Shown: positions 46,271 to 55,353 of the stretch, piece after piece
Position numbering within the stretch: the first letter of the stretch is position 1
Layout of the letters: every line of letters begins with the position of its first letter
Assembly: GCF_900107375.1 (NCBI RefSeq)
Contig: NZ_FNPT01000005.1
Location: forward strand, 124,001 to 188,000
Reading direction: 5' to 3'
DNA from: Lysobacter sp. yr284
GTDB taxonomy: Bacteria > Pseudomonadota > Gammaproteobacteria > Xanthomonadales > Xanthomonadaceae
DNA: 64,000 nt
Notes under the pieces: generated by a model
The model's input: the letters and a program-made list of their open reading frames with translations, nothing else
Database searches by the model: none
What the model was told of the DNA's origin: nothing
Translations under genes and position numbers: made by a program

Positions 46271-47427
46271 AGGTCCGGCAACTCCTCGCCGTCCCATTCG
46301 ATGTCGCGCGTGGCCGCCTCGCGCAGGCCGCCGCCGCGGCGCAGCGCGCTGGCGGCGTACGCGCCCAGGTCGGCCAGCCCGCCCAACGGCGGCAGGCGGT
46401 CGCCGGGCACCGACAGCACATCGTCGGCGCGGCGCCAGTCGCGCAGCCACGCGCGCGCGCGGCCCTGCGCCAGCGCCTGCGCGAGTCCCGCGCCGAGCAT
46501 CACCGGCGCCAGCATCCGCGGCCGCGCCGGGCGCGCCTCGAGGCAGGCGATGTCGGCGCCCAGCAACGCCGCCGGCAGATCGTCGCCGGCGCCGAACAGG
46601 TGCACGCCGCTGGTCGCGCGCGGATTGCATTCCAGCACCGTCGCGCTGCCGTCGTCGCCGACGATCCAGTCGAACGAGACCTGCCCGGTGTAGCCGATCT
46701 TGGCGACGAAGCGCTCGACGAAACCGCGGATCGCCGCGTTCGGCGCCGGTTCGAAATAGAAACTGGAGCTGCGGCTGAGCCGGTACGCCGGCCGGTAGAC
46801 CGAATGCGCGAGCAGCCGGCCGCGGTCGGCGACGCTGTAGGAACACAGCTCGGTGCCGGCGTGGAAACGCTGCGCAACCCAGGCCTGCGCCAGCGGCAAC
46901 GGCGCCGCGTCGGCCGGCATGCCCTGCGGATACAGGCGCACGTGCACGCCGAAGCGCGAATACTCGGGCTTGAGCACCAGCGGCCGCCCGGCGGCCCACT
47001 CGCGCGCTTGCCCGATGTCGTACACAGCGGCGCTGTCGGGCACGTTCGCGCCGCAACCGCGCGCCAGTTCGAGGAAACGCAGCTTGCTGTGCAACTCGCG
47101 CAGCTTGTCGAAGTCGTCCACCAGCACGCGCACGCCGGCCGGCAGCGCGCCGCGATAGCGCGAGAGCCAGAACGCTTCCTCGCAGGTCGGCACGATCAGG
47201 TCGATGCGGCGCTGCGCGACGATACGCGCCAGATCGGCCGCGAAGCGCGCCGCGTCCAAACGCGGGCCGGCGATCGGCTCGCTCGCGCCGGCCGCGCTCG
47301 ACCAGCCCGACAGGCGGCAGGACACGCTGTCGGCCACGATCGCACCGGCCCGTCCGTCATGACGGAAGCGACGGGCGATTTCGAGAGCGGCAGGCGCGCG
47401 GGCGCCGAGAACCAAGACGTTGGGCAT
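46267..47427 (-). CDS. ATP-grasp carboxylate-amine ligase family protein
   Basis: 386 residues from ATG at 47427, chosen because MPNVLVLGARAPAALEIAR is the expected N-terminal Rossmann-like motif. KLRFLELA and LVLKPEYSRFGVHV supply the ATP-binding lysines, FDWIVGDDGSATVLECNPRATSGVH the metal-binding Glu and Asn and the closing His. This is the CarB-type ATP-grasp fold that joins a carboxylate to an amine through an acyl phosphate. First gene of a three-gene overlapping operon with a FemAB-like transferase and a Rieske oxygenase. Substrate unknown. Confidence 0.83.
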   Translation of the reverse strand: MPNVLVLGARAPAALEIARRFRHDGRAGAIVADSVSCRLSGWSSAAGASEPIAGPRLDAARFAADLARIVAQRRIDLIVPTCEEAFWLSRYRGALPAGVRVLVDDFDKLRELHSKLRFLELARGCGANVPDSAAVYDIGQAREWAAGRPLVLKPEYSRFGVHVRLYPQGMPADAAPLPLAQAWVAQRFHAGTELCSYSVADRGRLLAHSVYRPAYRLSRSSSFYFEPAPNAAIRGFVERFVAKIGYTGQVSFDWIVGDDGSATVLECNPRATSGVHLFGAGDDLPAALLGADIACLEARPARPRMLAPVMLGAGLAQALAQGRARAWLRDWRRADDVLSVPGDRLPPLGGLADLGAYAASALRRGGGLREAATRDIEWDGEELPDL

Positions 47428-47835
47428 GACAGCGCGGCGGAAGGGACGGGCGGACACGACGCGCGCGCGCAGCGGCGAAACGACCGGACGGCCGGCAAGC
47501 ATCGAAGCATGTGACCGTGTTGGCAAGTCTTGGGCGGGCGGGCTGCCTTGGCTGGCGTGCGCGCCTCCCCGTTTCGCGATGCGGCCTGCCTCGATACCGC
47601 AGCCTTCGCGGGATGCTGCCGCCGCTCATCGCCGGGAACGCCGGCCCCGGCCGTTCCTGCCGGAAGAAATAAATCCGCCCGATCAACGGCTTACCTGAAA
47701 ATCGCGGCCCCGACTCCGGCCGTGCTGGGGTCCGCCCCAGGTACTCCCGCCCGCGCCCGGCTTGCTAGGGTGAATCGCTGAAAACGCTTTCCCTGCGCGC
47801 CGGCGAGGCCGGACGCCCACCAGGAGGGTTTTCCC
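47428..47835. other. Divergent region upstream of the ATP-grasp operon
   Basis: 408 bases between divergent genes. No gene is supported. An AGGAGGG lies at 47822-47828, just ahead of the 47836 start. I see no operator-like repeat. Confidence 0.4.
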
Positions 47836-48735
47836 ATGACCGACGCAAGCTCGGGAGTCTCCGGCTCCGACTCTTCCCAGAACGCCCAGAACGCCGCTAA
47901 CCAGGCAGCCGAAACCGCGGCCGCGGAACGGGCCGCCGCCGACAAGGCCGCCGCCGAAGCCGCCGCCGCGGCCGCGCTGAACGCCGTGCAGGCGACGCCG
48001 GTCGACCTCAGCGTCTCGCCCACCGCGATCTCGCAGCTCAGCGCCATGACCGTGAACACCGCGCCGAGCCTGTCCTCGCTGCAGACGCTGGGCGGCGTGC
48101 CCACCGCCGCGACCTACGCCGACATCGCCCAGGCGACCCCGGCCACGCCGGCGGTCACCGAATACAACGCCTGGGCGGCGAGCTTCAGCATCACCCCGAA
48201 CGATCCGGCGACGGTGGAAACGGCGCCGCTCAGCGCGTTTTCCATCAATGTCGGGCTGAATCATGTCGGCGACGTCAACGCCAACCTCGAAGCGCGCATG
48301 GGCATCGCGCCGGCGCAGGTCACCTTCGCCGGCAAGCTGAGCTACACCGACGGCATCACCAGCTACAGCCTCAGCGGCGTGGCCGGCCCCTTCGGGGGCG
48401 TCGCCGATCCCAACTACGGAATCACCGCCACCACTGCGACCGAACTGGACTTCGGCAAGCTCGGCCTGAGCCTCAATGTCAACGCGAATGCCGACGGATT
48501 CACCAATGGCACGTTCGGCGCCAACGTCAGTACCCCGCTGTCGGAGGGCTGGAATGGAGTCGCGGGCGTCAGCGTCGGCGCCGACCGCAATGGCGTGAAC
48601 GCGGTGGAAGGCACGTTGGGCGCGAACTACAACGCCAACGGCGCTTCGCTCGGGGTCAGCGGAAGCGGTCGGGTGGATACGCGGACCGGGGATGTCAGTG
48701 GCGGGGCCAAGTTCAATCTTGGGATCAAGTTCTGA
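47836..48735 (+). CDS. Unknown protein, Ala-rich coiled coil plus glycine/asparagine-rich beta region
   Basis: 299 residues with a strong AGGAGGG site before the ATG. Residues 18-55 are almost wholly Ala with regular Glu/Lys/Arg (AAETAAAERAAADKAAAEAA), probably a coiled coil. From about 135 on, short beta-type repeats rich in Gly, Asn, Thr and Val occur (VNVNANADGFTNGTFGANVS, LGANYNANGASLGVSGSG), ending in Phe like outer-membrane barrels. No signal peptide is seen. I do not recognise the family; a secreted or surface-attached role is only a guess. Confidence 0.65.
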   Translation: MTDASSGVSGSDSSQNAQNAANQAAETAAAERAAADKAAAEAAAAAALNAVQATPVDLSVSPTAISQLSAMTVNTAPSLSSLQTLGGVPTAATYADIAQATPATPAVTEYNAWAASFSITPNDPATVETAPLSAFSINVGLNHVGDVNANLEARMGIAPAQVTFAGKLSYTDGITSYSLSGVAGPFGGVADPNYGITATTATELDFGKLGLSLNVNANADGFTNGTFGANVSTPLSEGWNGVAGVSVGADRNGVNAVEGTLGANYNANGASLGVSGSGRVDTRTGDVSGGAKFNLGIKF

Positions 48736-49108
48736 GCTTACGCAACGGAACAAACCCTGCACCCGGCCGCGCACGACTTGGCCGCTACGGAAGCCCACGA
48801 CCTTTTGTATCGGCTCTTGGGCCCCGTGCGTAGGCGACTGCAAAGATCCCGCGCAATTGAATTTAACAGCGCACGCTCGGGCAAAAACGAAGCGATAGGA
48901 AAGACTTTCCACGCAGATGGGCGTCATCACGTAGCAGCGTCGAGCTGCGCGCGGGCGATACCAGCGGATACTCCGGGGCGCACGCCAATGGACGGTTCTA
49001 AACGCGGATCAATCAGTTCAAGCGATCCGATGCCGCTGTCATCCTCTGTTCCCGGTCTCGGATTGGGCGCCAGATCGCCGTTGGAGCGGCAAAAGGCGGG
49101 GTCGCTCT
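48736..49108. other. Intergenic region with a few weak open frames
   Basis: 373 bases of somewhat lower GC. A 62-residue frame on the minus strand (48927-49115) and a frame on the plus strand from 48778 lack ribosome sites and recognisable motifs, so neither is called. The region may be a gene remnant, as its base make-up differs from the neighbours. Confidence 0.35.
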
Positions 49109-49677
49109 TTAGCATTTCCCGGACGTTTTCATCTCGGACACATCAGCTACGACGAAACGAGCCAGATCCGGCGGGCGGCACTTCTCCACCCAGGCCCTGG
49201 CCGCGTCCACCTCGGAACAAAAGGCCCATCGGAACCCCTTCCAGCGCCGTGAATCGTGCTGGTCACGTCCGGCATGAAAGTAGATATCGGTGATGTAAAC
49301 AATCTGTCCCGGTTGGACAGCGAAAACTACGGTAGGCCGATCCCCGCAGAACGCCAGCTCGTAGCTCGTCCCGATCAGCGGATCGCCCGCGGCATACCGT
49401 TTGATCGACGAAACACCGATGGTTTCCTCGCCTTTGGATGCACCTAGGAAATACCCGTCAGTCGGCGGCCGGTTCAAACGCGCGGGCGTGAAGCCGGAAA
49501 GATGGAATTTACCGTCCCTGACCTTACCGGGGAATCCGTAAGTGACGACGTTTCCACATTCGTATGCGCGCCTATGAGCAGCAGCGAATTCTTGTTCCAG
49601 TCGATGCGATCCGGATTCTGCGCCTGCGCGCCTCCCATCATCCCCATCGCCACGGCCGACACCAATAGGCGCCTCAC
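49109..49677 (-). pseudogene. Secreted protein of unknown function, interrupted by a frameshift
   Basis: Two minus-strand frames together give one plausible protein. The first, from a GTG at 49677 preceded by AAGGA, reads a signal peptide (VRRLLVSAVAMGMMGGAQAQ) and NPDRIDWNKNSLLLIGAHTNVE. The second takes over near 49556 with NVVTYGFPGKVRDGKFHLSGF and runs to 49109. Gain of one A in the GGAAACG tract would join them as VEN-VVTYG. It ends ...SEMKTSGKC. I do not recognise the family. A sequencing error or a true mutation are both possible. Confidence 0.6.
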
Positions 49678-49706
49678 ACCAACTTCCTTCACGATTCGAG
49701 CCCAAC

Positions 49707-49738
49707 GAAAAAGAAGCCAGCTTTCGCTGGCTTCTTCG
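49707..49738 (-). terminator. Rho-independent terminator of pilU
   Basis: On the minus strand GAAGCCAGC-GAAA-GCTGGCTTC is followed by TTTTCG, 28 bases past the pilU stop. It also overlaps the start region of the frameshifted secreted gene. Confidence 0.8.
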
Positions 49739-49765
49739 GACAACCGACTCGATGCGGCAGACGCG

Positions 49766-50932
49766 TCACCGCACCTCCGCCACCTCCACCCCGTCCAGCC
49801 CCTGCGACAGGGTCCGCGCGTCGCCGCCCTGCGCCAGCTTGATCCGCAGGCGCACTTCGTTCTGCGAGTCGGCGTAGCGCAGCGCGTCTTCGTAGCTGAT
49901 CTCGCCGGCCTGGTAGAGCTCGAACAAGGCCTGGTCGAAGGTCTTCATGCCGAGCTGGGTCGACTCCTTCATCAGTTCCTTGAGCTTGTGGATCTCGCCG
50001 TCGCGGATGTAGTCCTGGGCCAGCGGGGTGCCGAGCAGGATCTCCATCGCCACGCGCCGGCCCTTGCCGTCGGGGGTCGGGATCAGCTGCTGGGCGACCA
50101 CGCCCTTGAGGTTCAGCGACAAGTCCATCAACAGCTGGTTGCGGCGGTCTTCGGGGAAGAAGTTGATGATGCGGTCCATCGCCTGGTTGGCGTTGTTGGC
50201 GTGCAGCGTGCACAGCACCAGGTGGCCGGTTTCGGCGAAGGCGATGGCGTGGTCCATGCCTTCGCGGGTGCGCACCTCGCCGATCATGATCACGTCCGGC
50301 GCCTGGCGCAGGGTGTTCTTGAGCGCGGCGTCCCAGCTGTCGGTGTCGATGCCGACTTCGCGCTGGGTGATGATGCAGCCCTCGTGGCGGTGCACGAACT
50401 CGATCGGGTCTTCGATGGTGATGATGTGGCCGGTCGAGTTCTGGTTGCGGTAGCCGATCATCGCCGCCAGTGAGGTCGACTTGCCGGTGCCGGTGGCGCC
50501 GACGAAGATGATGATGCCGCGCTTGGTCATCGCCAGCGTCTTGATGATCGGCGGCAGGTTGAGTTCGTCGACGCTGGGGATCTTGGTCTCGATCCGGCGC
50601 AGCACCATGCCGACCTGGTTGCGCTGGTAGAAGCAGCTCACGCGGAAGCGGCCGACGCCGGTGACGCCGATGGCGAAGTTGCACTCGTGGGTCTTCTCGA
50701 ACTCCTCGCGCTGCTGCGGGCTCATCACGTTGAGGACGAGGTCGCGGCTCTGCTGCGGGGTCAGCGGGTTCTGGGTGATCGGGGTGATCTTGCCGTGCAC
50801 CTTCATCGACGGCGGCATGCCGGCGGTGATGAACAAGTCCGAGGCGCGCTGGTGCGCCATCAGCTTGAGGAAGGAGGTGAAGTCGATCGCGCCGGAGGCG
50901 GTGGTCGGGTTGGTCGGGGCGGGCGTGTTCAT
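49766..50932 (-). CDS. pilU: Type IV pilus retraction ATPase PilU
   Basis: 388 residues. Walker A GATGTGKST, the Asp box IITIEDPIEFVH, Walker B VIMIGEVRT and the His box GHLVLCTLHANNA are intact. Length and N-terminus (FLKLMAHQRASDLFITAGMPPSMKVHG) fit PilU rather than PilT, and PilT lies next door. It assists PilT in pilus retraction and twitching at the inner membrane. Confidence 0.95.
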   Translation of the reverse strand: MNTPAPTNPTTASGAIDFTSFLKLMAHQRASDLFITAGMPPSMKVHGKITPITQNPLTPQQSRDLVLNVMSPQQREEFEKTHECNFAIGVTGVGRFRVSCFYQRNQVGMVLRRIETKIPSVDELNLPPIIKTLAMTKRGIIIFVGATGTGKSTSLAAMIGYRNQNSTGHIITIEDPIEFVHRHEGCIITQREVGIDTDSWDAALKNTLRQAPDVIMIGEVRTREGMDHAIAFAETGHLVLCTLHANNANQAMDRIINFFPEDRRNQLLMDLSLNLKGVVAQQLIPTPDGKGRRVAMEILLGTPLAQDYIRDGEIHKLKELMKESTQLGMKTFDQALFELYQAGEISYEDALRYADSQNEVRLRIKLAQGGDARTLSQGLDGVEVAEVR

Positions 50933-51046
50933 GCGGCTACCTCCTCGGGAGGTCGATTACGGCGGCGTGGATCGCCGGGGGGATGGGGCTCGCGGCAGGG
51001 CGCGGCGTCGAGGCGGCGGCGCGGGGCCGCGCCGCCGGGCGCGGCG

Positions 51047-52084
51047 TCACTCGAACAGGCGCTTGTCCTTGGCGTATTCCTTGGCCTGCGGGCGCAGGAT
51101 CAGGCCGCGCTTGACCAGGTCCTGGAGGTGCTGGTCCAGGGTCATCATGCCGTAGGACTGGCCGGTCTGGATCGCCGAGTACATCTGCGCGACCTTGTCT
51201 TCGCGGATGAGGTTACGGATCGCCGGGATGCCGACCATGATCTCCCAGGCCGCGGTGCGGCCGCCGCCGACCTTCTTCAGCAGCGCCTGCGAGATCACCG
51301 CGCGCAATGATTCCGACAGCATCGAGCGCACCATCGGCTTTTCGCCGGCGGGGAACACGTCGATGATGCGGTCCACGGTCTTGGCCGCCGAGGAGGTGTG
51401 CAGGGTGCCGAACACCAGGTGGCCGGTTTCCGCCGCGGTCAGCGCCAGGCGGATGGTTTCCAGGTCGCGCAACTCGCCGACCAGGATGTAGTCGGGATCT
51501 TCGCGCAGCGCCGAGCGCAGGGCCTCGTTGAACCCGTGCGTGTCGCGGTGGACCTCGCGCTGGTTGATCAGGCACTTCTGCGAGGTGTGCACGAACTCGA
51601 TCGGGTCTTCGACCGAGAGGATGTGCGCGTACTCGTTCTTGTTGATGTGGTCGATCATCGCCGCCAGCGTGGTCGACTTGCCCGAGCCGGTCGGCCCGGT
51701 CACCAGGATCAGGCCCTGCGGCTGCTCGATGAGCTGGCGGAAGATCGGCGGGCAGCCCAGGTCCTCCAGGCTCAGCACCTCGGAGGGAATGGTGCGGAAC
51801 ACCGCGCCGGCGCCGCGGTTCTGGTTGAAGGCGTTGACGCGGAAGCGCGCCAGGCCGGGGATCTCGAACGAGAAGTCGACTTCCAGGAACTCTTCGAAGT
51901 CGCGCCGCTGCTTGTCCGACATGATGTCGTACACCAGCGCGTGGACCTGCTTGTGGTCCAGGGCCGGGATGTTGATCCGGCGCACGTCGCCATCGACCCG
52001 GATCATCGGCGGCAGGCCGGCCGAAAGATGCAAGTCGGATGCTTTGTTCTTTACCGAAAACGCCAGAAGTTCGGCGATATCCAT
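51047..52084 (-). CDS. pilT: Type IV pilus twitching motility ATPase PilT
   Basis: 345 residues from ATG at 52084 (MDIAELLAFSVKNKASDLHLSAGLPP). Walker A GPTGSGKSTT, Asp box ILSVEDPIEFVH, Walker B ILVGELRD, His box GHLVFGTLHTSSA and the PilT-specific AIRNLIREDK motif are all present. It powers pilus retraction. pilU follows at 114 bases. It is divergent from yggS, as in many gammaproteobacteria. Confidence 0.97.
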   Translation of the reverse strand: MDIAELLAFSVKNKASDLHLSAGLPPMIRVDGDVRRINIPALDHKQVHALVYDIMSDKQRRDFEEFLEVDFSFEIPGLARFRVNAFNQNRGAGAVFRTIPSEVLSLEDLGCPPIFRQLIEQPQGLILVTGPTGSGKSTTLAAMIDHINKNEYAHILSVEDPIEFVHTSQKCLINQREVHRDTHGFNEALRSALREDPDYILVGELRDLETIRLALTAAETGHLVFGTLHTSSAAKTVDRIIDVFPAGEKPMVRSMLSESLRAVISQALLKKVGGGRTAAWEIMVGIPAIRNLIREDKVAQMYSAIQTGQSYGMMTLDQHLQDLVKRGLILRPQAKEYAKDKRLFE

Positions 52085-52262
52085 GCGTGCTCCCCGCACT
52101 GCTCTAGGACCCGCCGCGCGGGTCCGGAAAAACCAGCCACTTGGTCGCGCTGCCGTGGAACGGCCCGATCGCAACCGTAAAGCTGGAACCAAACCACCCC
52201 CAAGAGGCAGTATAGCCCCGCAACGGCTACGCCGTTCTACCCTTTCTCACAGGATTTCCCGC

Positions 52263-52955
52263 GTGCACGAGCACGTTCTGCATCACATCTTGCAACAGTT
52301 GCGCGACGCGGCGCACGACGCCGGCCGGCCGGTGCCTGGATTGCTTGCGGTCAGCAAGACCCAGGATGAGACCGCGGTCGCGAATCTGGCGCTGCAGGGC
52401 CAGTCGGCCTTCGGCGAGAACTACGTCCAGGAGGCGGCCGGCAAGCGCGCGGCCATGGCCGCCACGGCCGCAGCCGGGCGGGCGCTGGAGTGGCACCTGA
52501 TCGGCCACCTGCAATCGAACAAGGCCGCCGAGGCGGCGGCGCTGTTCGACTGGGTGCACACCGTGGACCGGGCCAAGCTGGTGGCGGCGCTGGCCCGCCA
52601 CCGCCGCGCCGACGCGCCGTTGAACGTCTTGCTGCAGGTCAACATCGACGACGAGGCCAGCAAGCACGGCTGCCGTCCCGACGAGGTGCCGGCGCTGGCC
52701 GCGGCGGTCGCCGCCGAGCCGGCGCTGCGCCTGCGCGGGCTGATGGTGATCCCGACCCCGCACGCCGAACCGGAACAACGCCGGCCGTCGTTCCGTCGCG
52801 CCAAGGCCCTGTTCGACGCCCTCGCCGCCGGCCACGCCGGCGTGGACACCTTGTCGATGGGCATGAGCGACGACTTCGCCATCGCCATCGCCGAGGGCGC
52901 GACCCTGGTGCGGATCGGCACCGCCCTGTTCGGCGCGCGCGCGCGGCCGGCATAG
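52263..52955 (+). CDS. yggS: YggS family pyridoxal phosphate homeostasis protein
   Basis: 230 residues from GTG. LLAVSKTQ holds the Lys that binds PLP; FGENYVQEAAGK, EWHLIGHLQSNK, VDTLSMGMSDD and GATLVRIGTALFG are signature segments. It is a single-domain fold III protein that keeps PLP balance. Position between pilT and proC is conserved. Two bases beyond 52950 the convergent HAD gene begins. Confidence 0.95.
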   Translation: MHEHVLHHILQQLRDAAHDAGRPVPGLLAVSKTQDETAVANLALQGQSAFGENYVQEAAGKRAAMAATAAAGRALEWHLIGHLQSNKAAEAAALFDWVHTVDRAKLVAALARHRRADAPLNVLLQVNIDDEASKHGCRPDEVPALAAAVAAEPALRLRGLMVIPTPHAEPEQRRPSFRRAKALFDALAAGHAGVDTLSMGMSDDFAIAIAEGATLVRIGTALFGARARPA

Positions 52956-52975
52956 GCGGCGAAGGTCGGCGCGGC

Positions 52976-53605
52976 TCAGCCCGCCAGCCGCTCCACTTCG
53001 GCCAGCACCTGGTCCAGCCCGGCGATCGTCCCGTCGCGGGCGTCGTCGGCCTGGCGCCGCAGCCAGCGGCTGTGCATGCCGAACTCGCGCGGCCCCAGCC
53101 AGTCGTCGGCGGAGGTGTCGCCGATCATCAGGACCTCGGCCGGCGCGCACCCCAGGCGCTCGCAGACATAGGCGTAGATGGCGGGGTCGGGCTTGATCGC
53201 GCCGACCTCGAAGCTCCAGGCGCAGGCGTCGAAGTCCAGCGGCAACAGCGCGCGGACCGGCGCCGCATACGGCGCGGCCAGATTCGAGCACAGGCCCAGC
53301 CGCAGGCCGCGCGCCGCCAGCGCCTGCAGGGCCGCGGCCGCATCGTCGAACAGGCGCACGCTCGCCAGCTCGGCCTGCAGGTCGCGTTCCAGCGACGCCA
53401 GTTCCTGCGCTTGCAGTCCGGCGCCCAGCAACGCGGCGGCGCCGGCCAGCCCGACGTCGTGGCTCATGATCCGCGCGGCGTCCCCGGCCCGGCTGCGGTA
53501 GCCCGTGGCTTCGAGCAGGCGGATCAGGCGGCGGAACGGATGCCGACGTTCCTGCATGTACACCAGCGTGCCGAATACATCGAACACCACGGCCCGTATC
53601 GCCAT
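52976..53605 (-). CDS. HAD-family hydrolase
   Basis: 209 residues. Motif I FDVFGTLV, motif II LCSNLAAPY, motif III Lys in GAIKPDP and motif IV MIGDTSADDWLGPREFG place it in HAD subfamily IA, with a helical cap near residues 15-80. Substrate not known; similar enzymes hydrolyse small phosphates. It is convergent with yggS and divergent from proC. Confidence 0.85.
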   Translation of the reverse strand: MAIRAVVFDVFGTLVYMQERRHPFRRLIRLLEATGYRSRAGDAARIMSHDVGLAGAAALLGAGLQAQELASLERDLQAELASVRLFDDAAAALQALAARGLRLGLCSNLAAPYAAPVRALLPLDFDACAWSFEVGAIKPDPAIYAYVCERLGCAPAEVLMIGDTSADDWLGPREFGMHSRWLRRQADDARDGTIAGLDQVLAEVERLAG

Positions 53606-53716
53606 CGTCGGTTCCTGCGCAGCAAAACCGCAGCCTAGCCGATCCGCGCCGGCGCGCCCGGCCGGGCCGGGCCGAATTGCTATCCTGCGCGGGTACTCAC
53701 TCGTGCCAGACCCGCC

Positions 53717-54553
53717 ATGTCCGAAGCCGCATCCCCTTCCTCCGCGCCGATCGCCTTCGTCGGCGGCGGCAACATGGCCCGCAGCCTGATCGGCGGTCTG
53801 ATCGCGCGCGGCGCCGATCCCGCCCGCATCCGCGTGGCCGAGCCGGTCGCGGCGTTGCGCGAAGCGCTGGCGCGCGACTTCGGCGTGCCGGTGTTCGAGC
53901 GCGGCGAGGACGCGGTCGACGGCGCGCAGCTGTGGCTGCTGGCGGTCAAGCCGCAGGTGATGCGCGAGGTGTGCGCGTCGCTGGCCGCGCTGGCGCGCGC
54001 GCAGGCGCCGCTGGCGATCTCCATCGCCGCCGGCATCACCGCCGGCCAGCTCGAACGCTGGCTCGGCGGCGACGCCGCGGTGGTGCGGGCGATGCCGAAC
54101 ACGCCGGCGCTGCTGGGCGCCGGCATCACCGGCCTGTACGCGAACGACGCCGCGCGGCCGCGCTTCGCGCAGGCCGCCGAGCTGCTGTCGGCGGTCGGCC
54201 CGACCGTGCGCATCGACGACGAGGCGCAGATGGACGCGGTCACCGCGGTGTCCGGCAGCGGCCCGGCCTACCTGTTCCTGCTGGCCGAGGCGATGCAGCA
54301 GGCCGGCCAGGCCCAGGGCCTGAGCAGCGAGGCCGCGCGCGCGCTGGTCACCCAGACCCTGCTCGGCGCGGCCACCATGCTGGGCGCCAGCGAGGAACCG
54401 GCGGCGACCCTGCGCGCGCGGGTGACCTCGCCCGGCGGCACCACCCAGGCCGCGGTGGAAACGTTCGAAGCCGGCGGCTTGCGCGAACTGGTCGACCGCG
54501 CGATCGCCGCGGCCACCGAGCGCGGCCGGCAACTGTCGGCGGCCAACGAATGA
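53717..54553 (+). CDS. proC: Pyrroline-5-carboxylate reductase
   Basis: 278 residues. The N-terminal Rossmann motif IAFVGGGNMARSLIGGL, MPNTPALLGAGITGLYAN, and the closing VSGSGPAYLFLLAEAMQQAG and VTSPGGTTQAAVETFE segments mark ProC. It makes proline from P5C with NAD(P)H. It overlaps the following lipoprotein gene by four bases. Confidence 0.96.
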   Translation: MSEAASPSSAPIAFVGGGNMARSLIGGLIARGADPARIRVAEPVAALREALARDFGVPVFERGEDAVDGAQLWLLAVKPQVMREVCASLAALARAQAPLAISIAAGITAGQLERWLGGDAAVVRAMPNTPALLGAGITGLYANDAARPRFAQAAELLSAVGPTVRIDDEAQMDAVTAVSGSGPAYLFLLAEAMQQAGQAQGLSSEAARALVTQTLLGAATMLGASEEPAATLRARVTSPGGTTQAAVETFEAGGLRELVDRAIAAATERGRQLSAANE

Positions 54554-55011
54554 GCCGCCGCGTCATAGCTTTGCTGGCGCTGGCGCTGCTCGCCGGCTGC
54601 GGCCGCGACCCGTCGGTGCCGCCGAGCCAGGGCAACGCCGCCGGCAGCGAGACCGTGCGCCAGGGCGATGTGTACCTGCACGTCACCGCGGTGCAGACCG
54701 ACAAGCTGCCCGAACAAGTGGTGCGCCGCTACGGCGCCCAACGCGACGCGCGCACGGTGCTGGTGGTGATGTCGCTGCGCCTGGGCGACGGCGCCGACGC
54801 CAAGGCGCTGACCGCGCAGCGGGTCGCGGCGACCGCGACCGACCTGCTCGGCCGCAAGCAGACCCTGGCGATGCGCGAGTTCCGCGACGGCGAGCTGGTG
54901 GACTACGTCGGCACCGCCCAGGTATCGCCGCCGGACACGCTGCGCTTCGACGTGACGATGGACAGCGGGCACGGCATCCATCCGGCCAAGTTCAACCGCG
55001 ATTTCTTCTGA
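54550..55011 (+). CDS. DUF4426 lipoprotein
   Basis: 153 residues. The N-terminus VIALLALALLAGC has a lipobox with the Cys near residue 17. The rest (GDVYLHVTAVQTDKLPEQVVRRYGAQR, TDLLGRKQTLAMREFRDGELVDYVGTAQ, LRFDVTMD) fits DUF4426, a beta-sandwich lipoprotein placed after proC in pseudomonads and xanthomonads. Role unknown. It is translationally coupled to proC. Confidence 0.82.
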   Translation: MSRRVIALLALALLAGCGRDPSVPPSQGNAAGSETVRQGDVYLHVTAVQTDKLPEQVVRRYGAQRDARTVLVVMSLRLGDGADAKALTAQRVAATATDLLGRKQTLAMREFRDGELVDYVGTAQVSPPDTLRFDVTMDSGHGIHPAKFNRDFF

Positions 55012-55029
55012 GCGGTTCGGCGGTGGCAG

Positions 55030-55340
55030 GGGCTTCGGGGCCGATGCCTTGCTGGTTGATGCGGCGCCGCGACCTGAGCGAACAGCGTCGGGGCTGAAGC
55101 CCCTCCCACAAGGGCGGGCCGATGCGCGCCAGGCTGTTGTGGGAGGGCCATCAGGCCCGATGCTTTTCTGTCCGATGCGACGCCGCGACCCGAGCGAACA
55201 GCGTCGGGGCTGAAGCCCCTCTCACAAGAGCTGGCCGATGCGCGCCAGGCTGTTGTGGGAGGGCCTTCAGGCCCGACGTCTTTCTGTCCGATGCGAAGCT
55301 GCGACCTCAGCGAAAAGTCTCAAGGCTGAAGCCGCTCGCA
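55030..55340. repeat. GGGAGGGCCTTCAGGCCC repeats, 116-base tandem duplication
   Basis: Pairs of the GTGGGAGGGCC(T/A)TCAGGCCCGATGC family alternate with their complement gcgtcggggctgaagcccctc. The anchor gatgcgcgccaggctgttgtg is at 55121 and 55237, a 116-base period with few changes. It fills the 342-base gap between the DUF4426 and foldase genes; no gene is present. Confidence 0.85.
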
Positions 55341-55353
55341 TCGACGATGCATC

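Noticed and set aside
48927-49115. A 62-codon minus-strand frame ending near the secreted gene
   Set aside because: Too short, no ribosome site and no motif; kept only as possible remnant DNA.
48778-49293. A 171-codon plus-strand frame
   Set aside because: No ribosome site, no domain, Ser/Pro/Arg-rich composition and overlap with the frameshifted secreted gene on the other strand.
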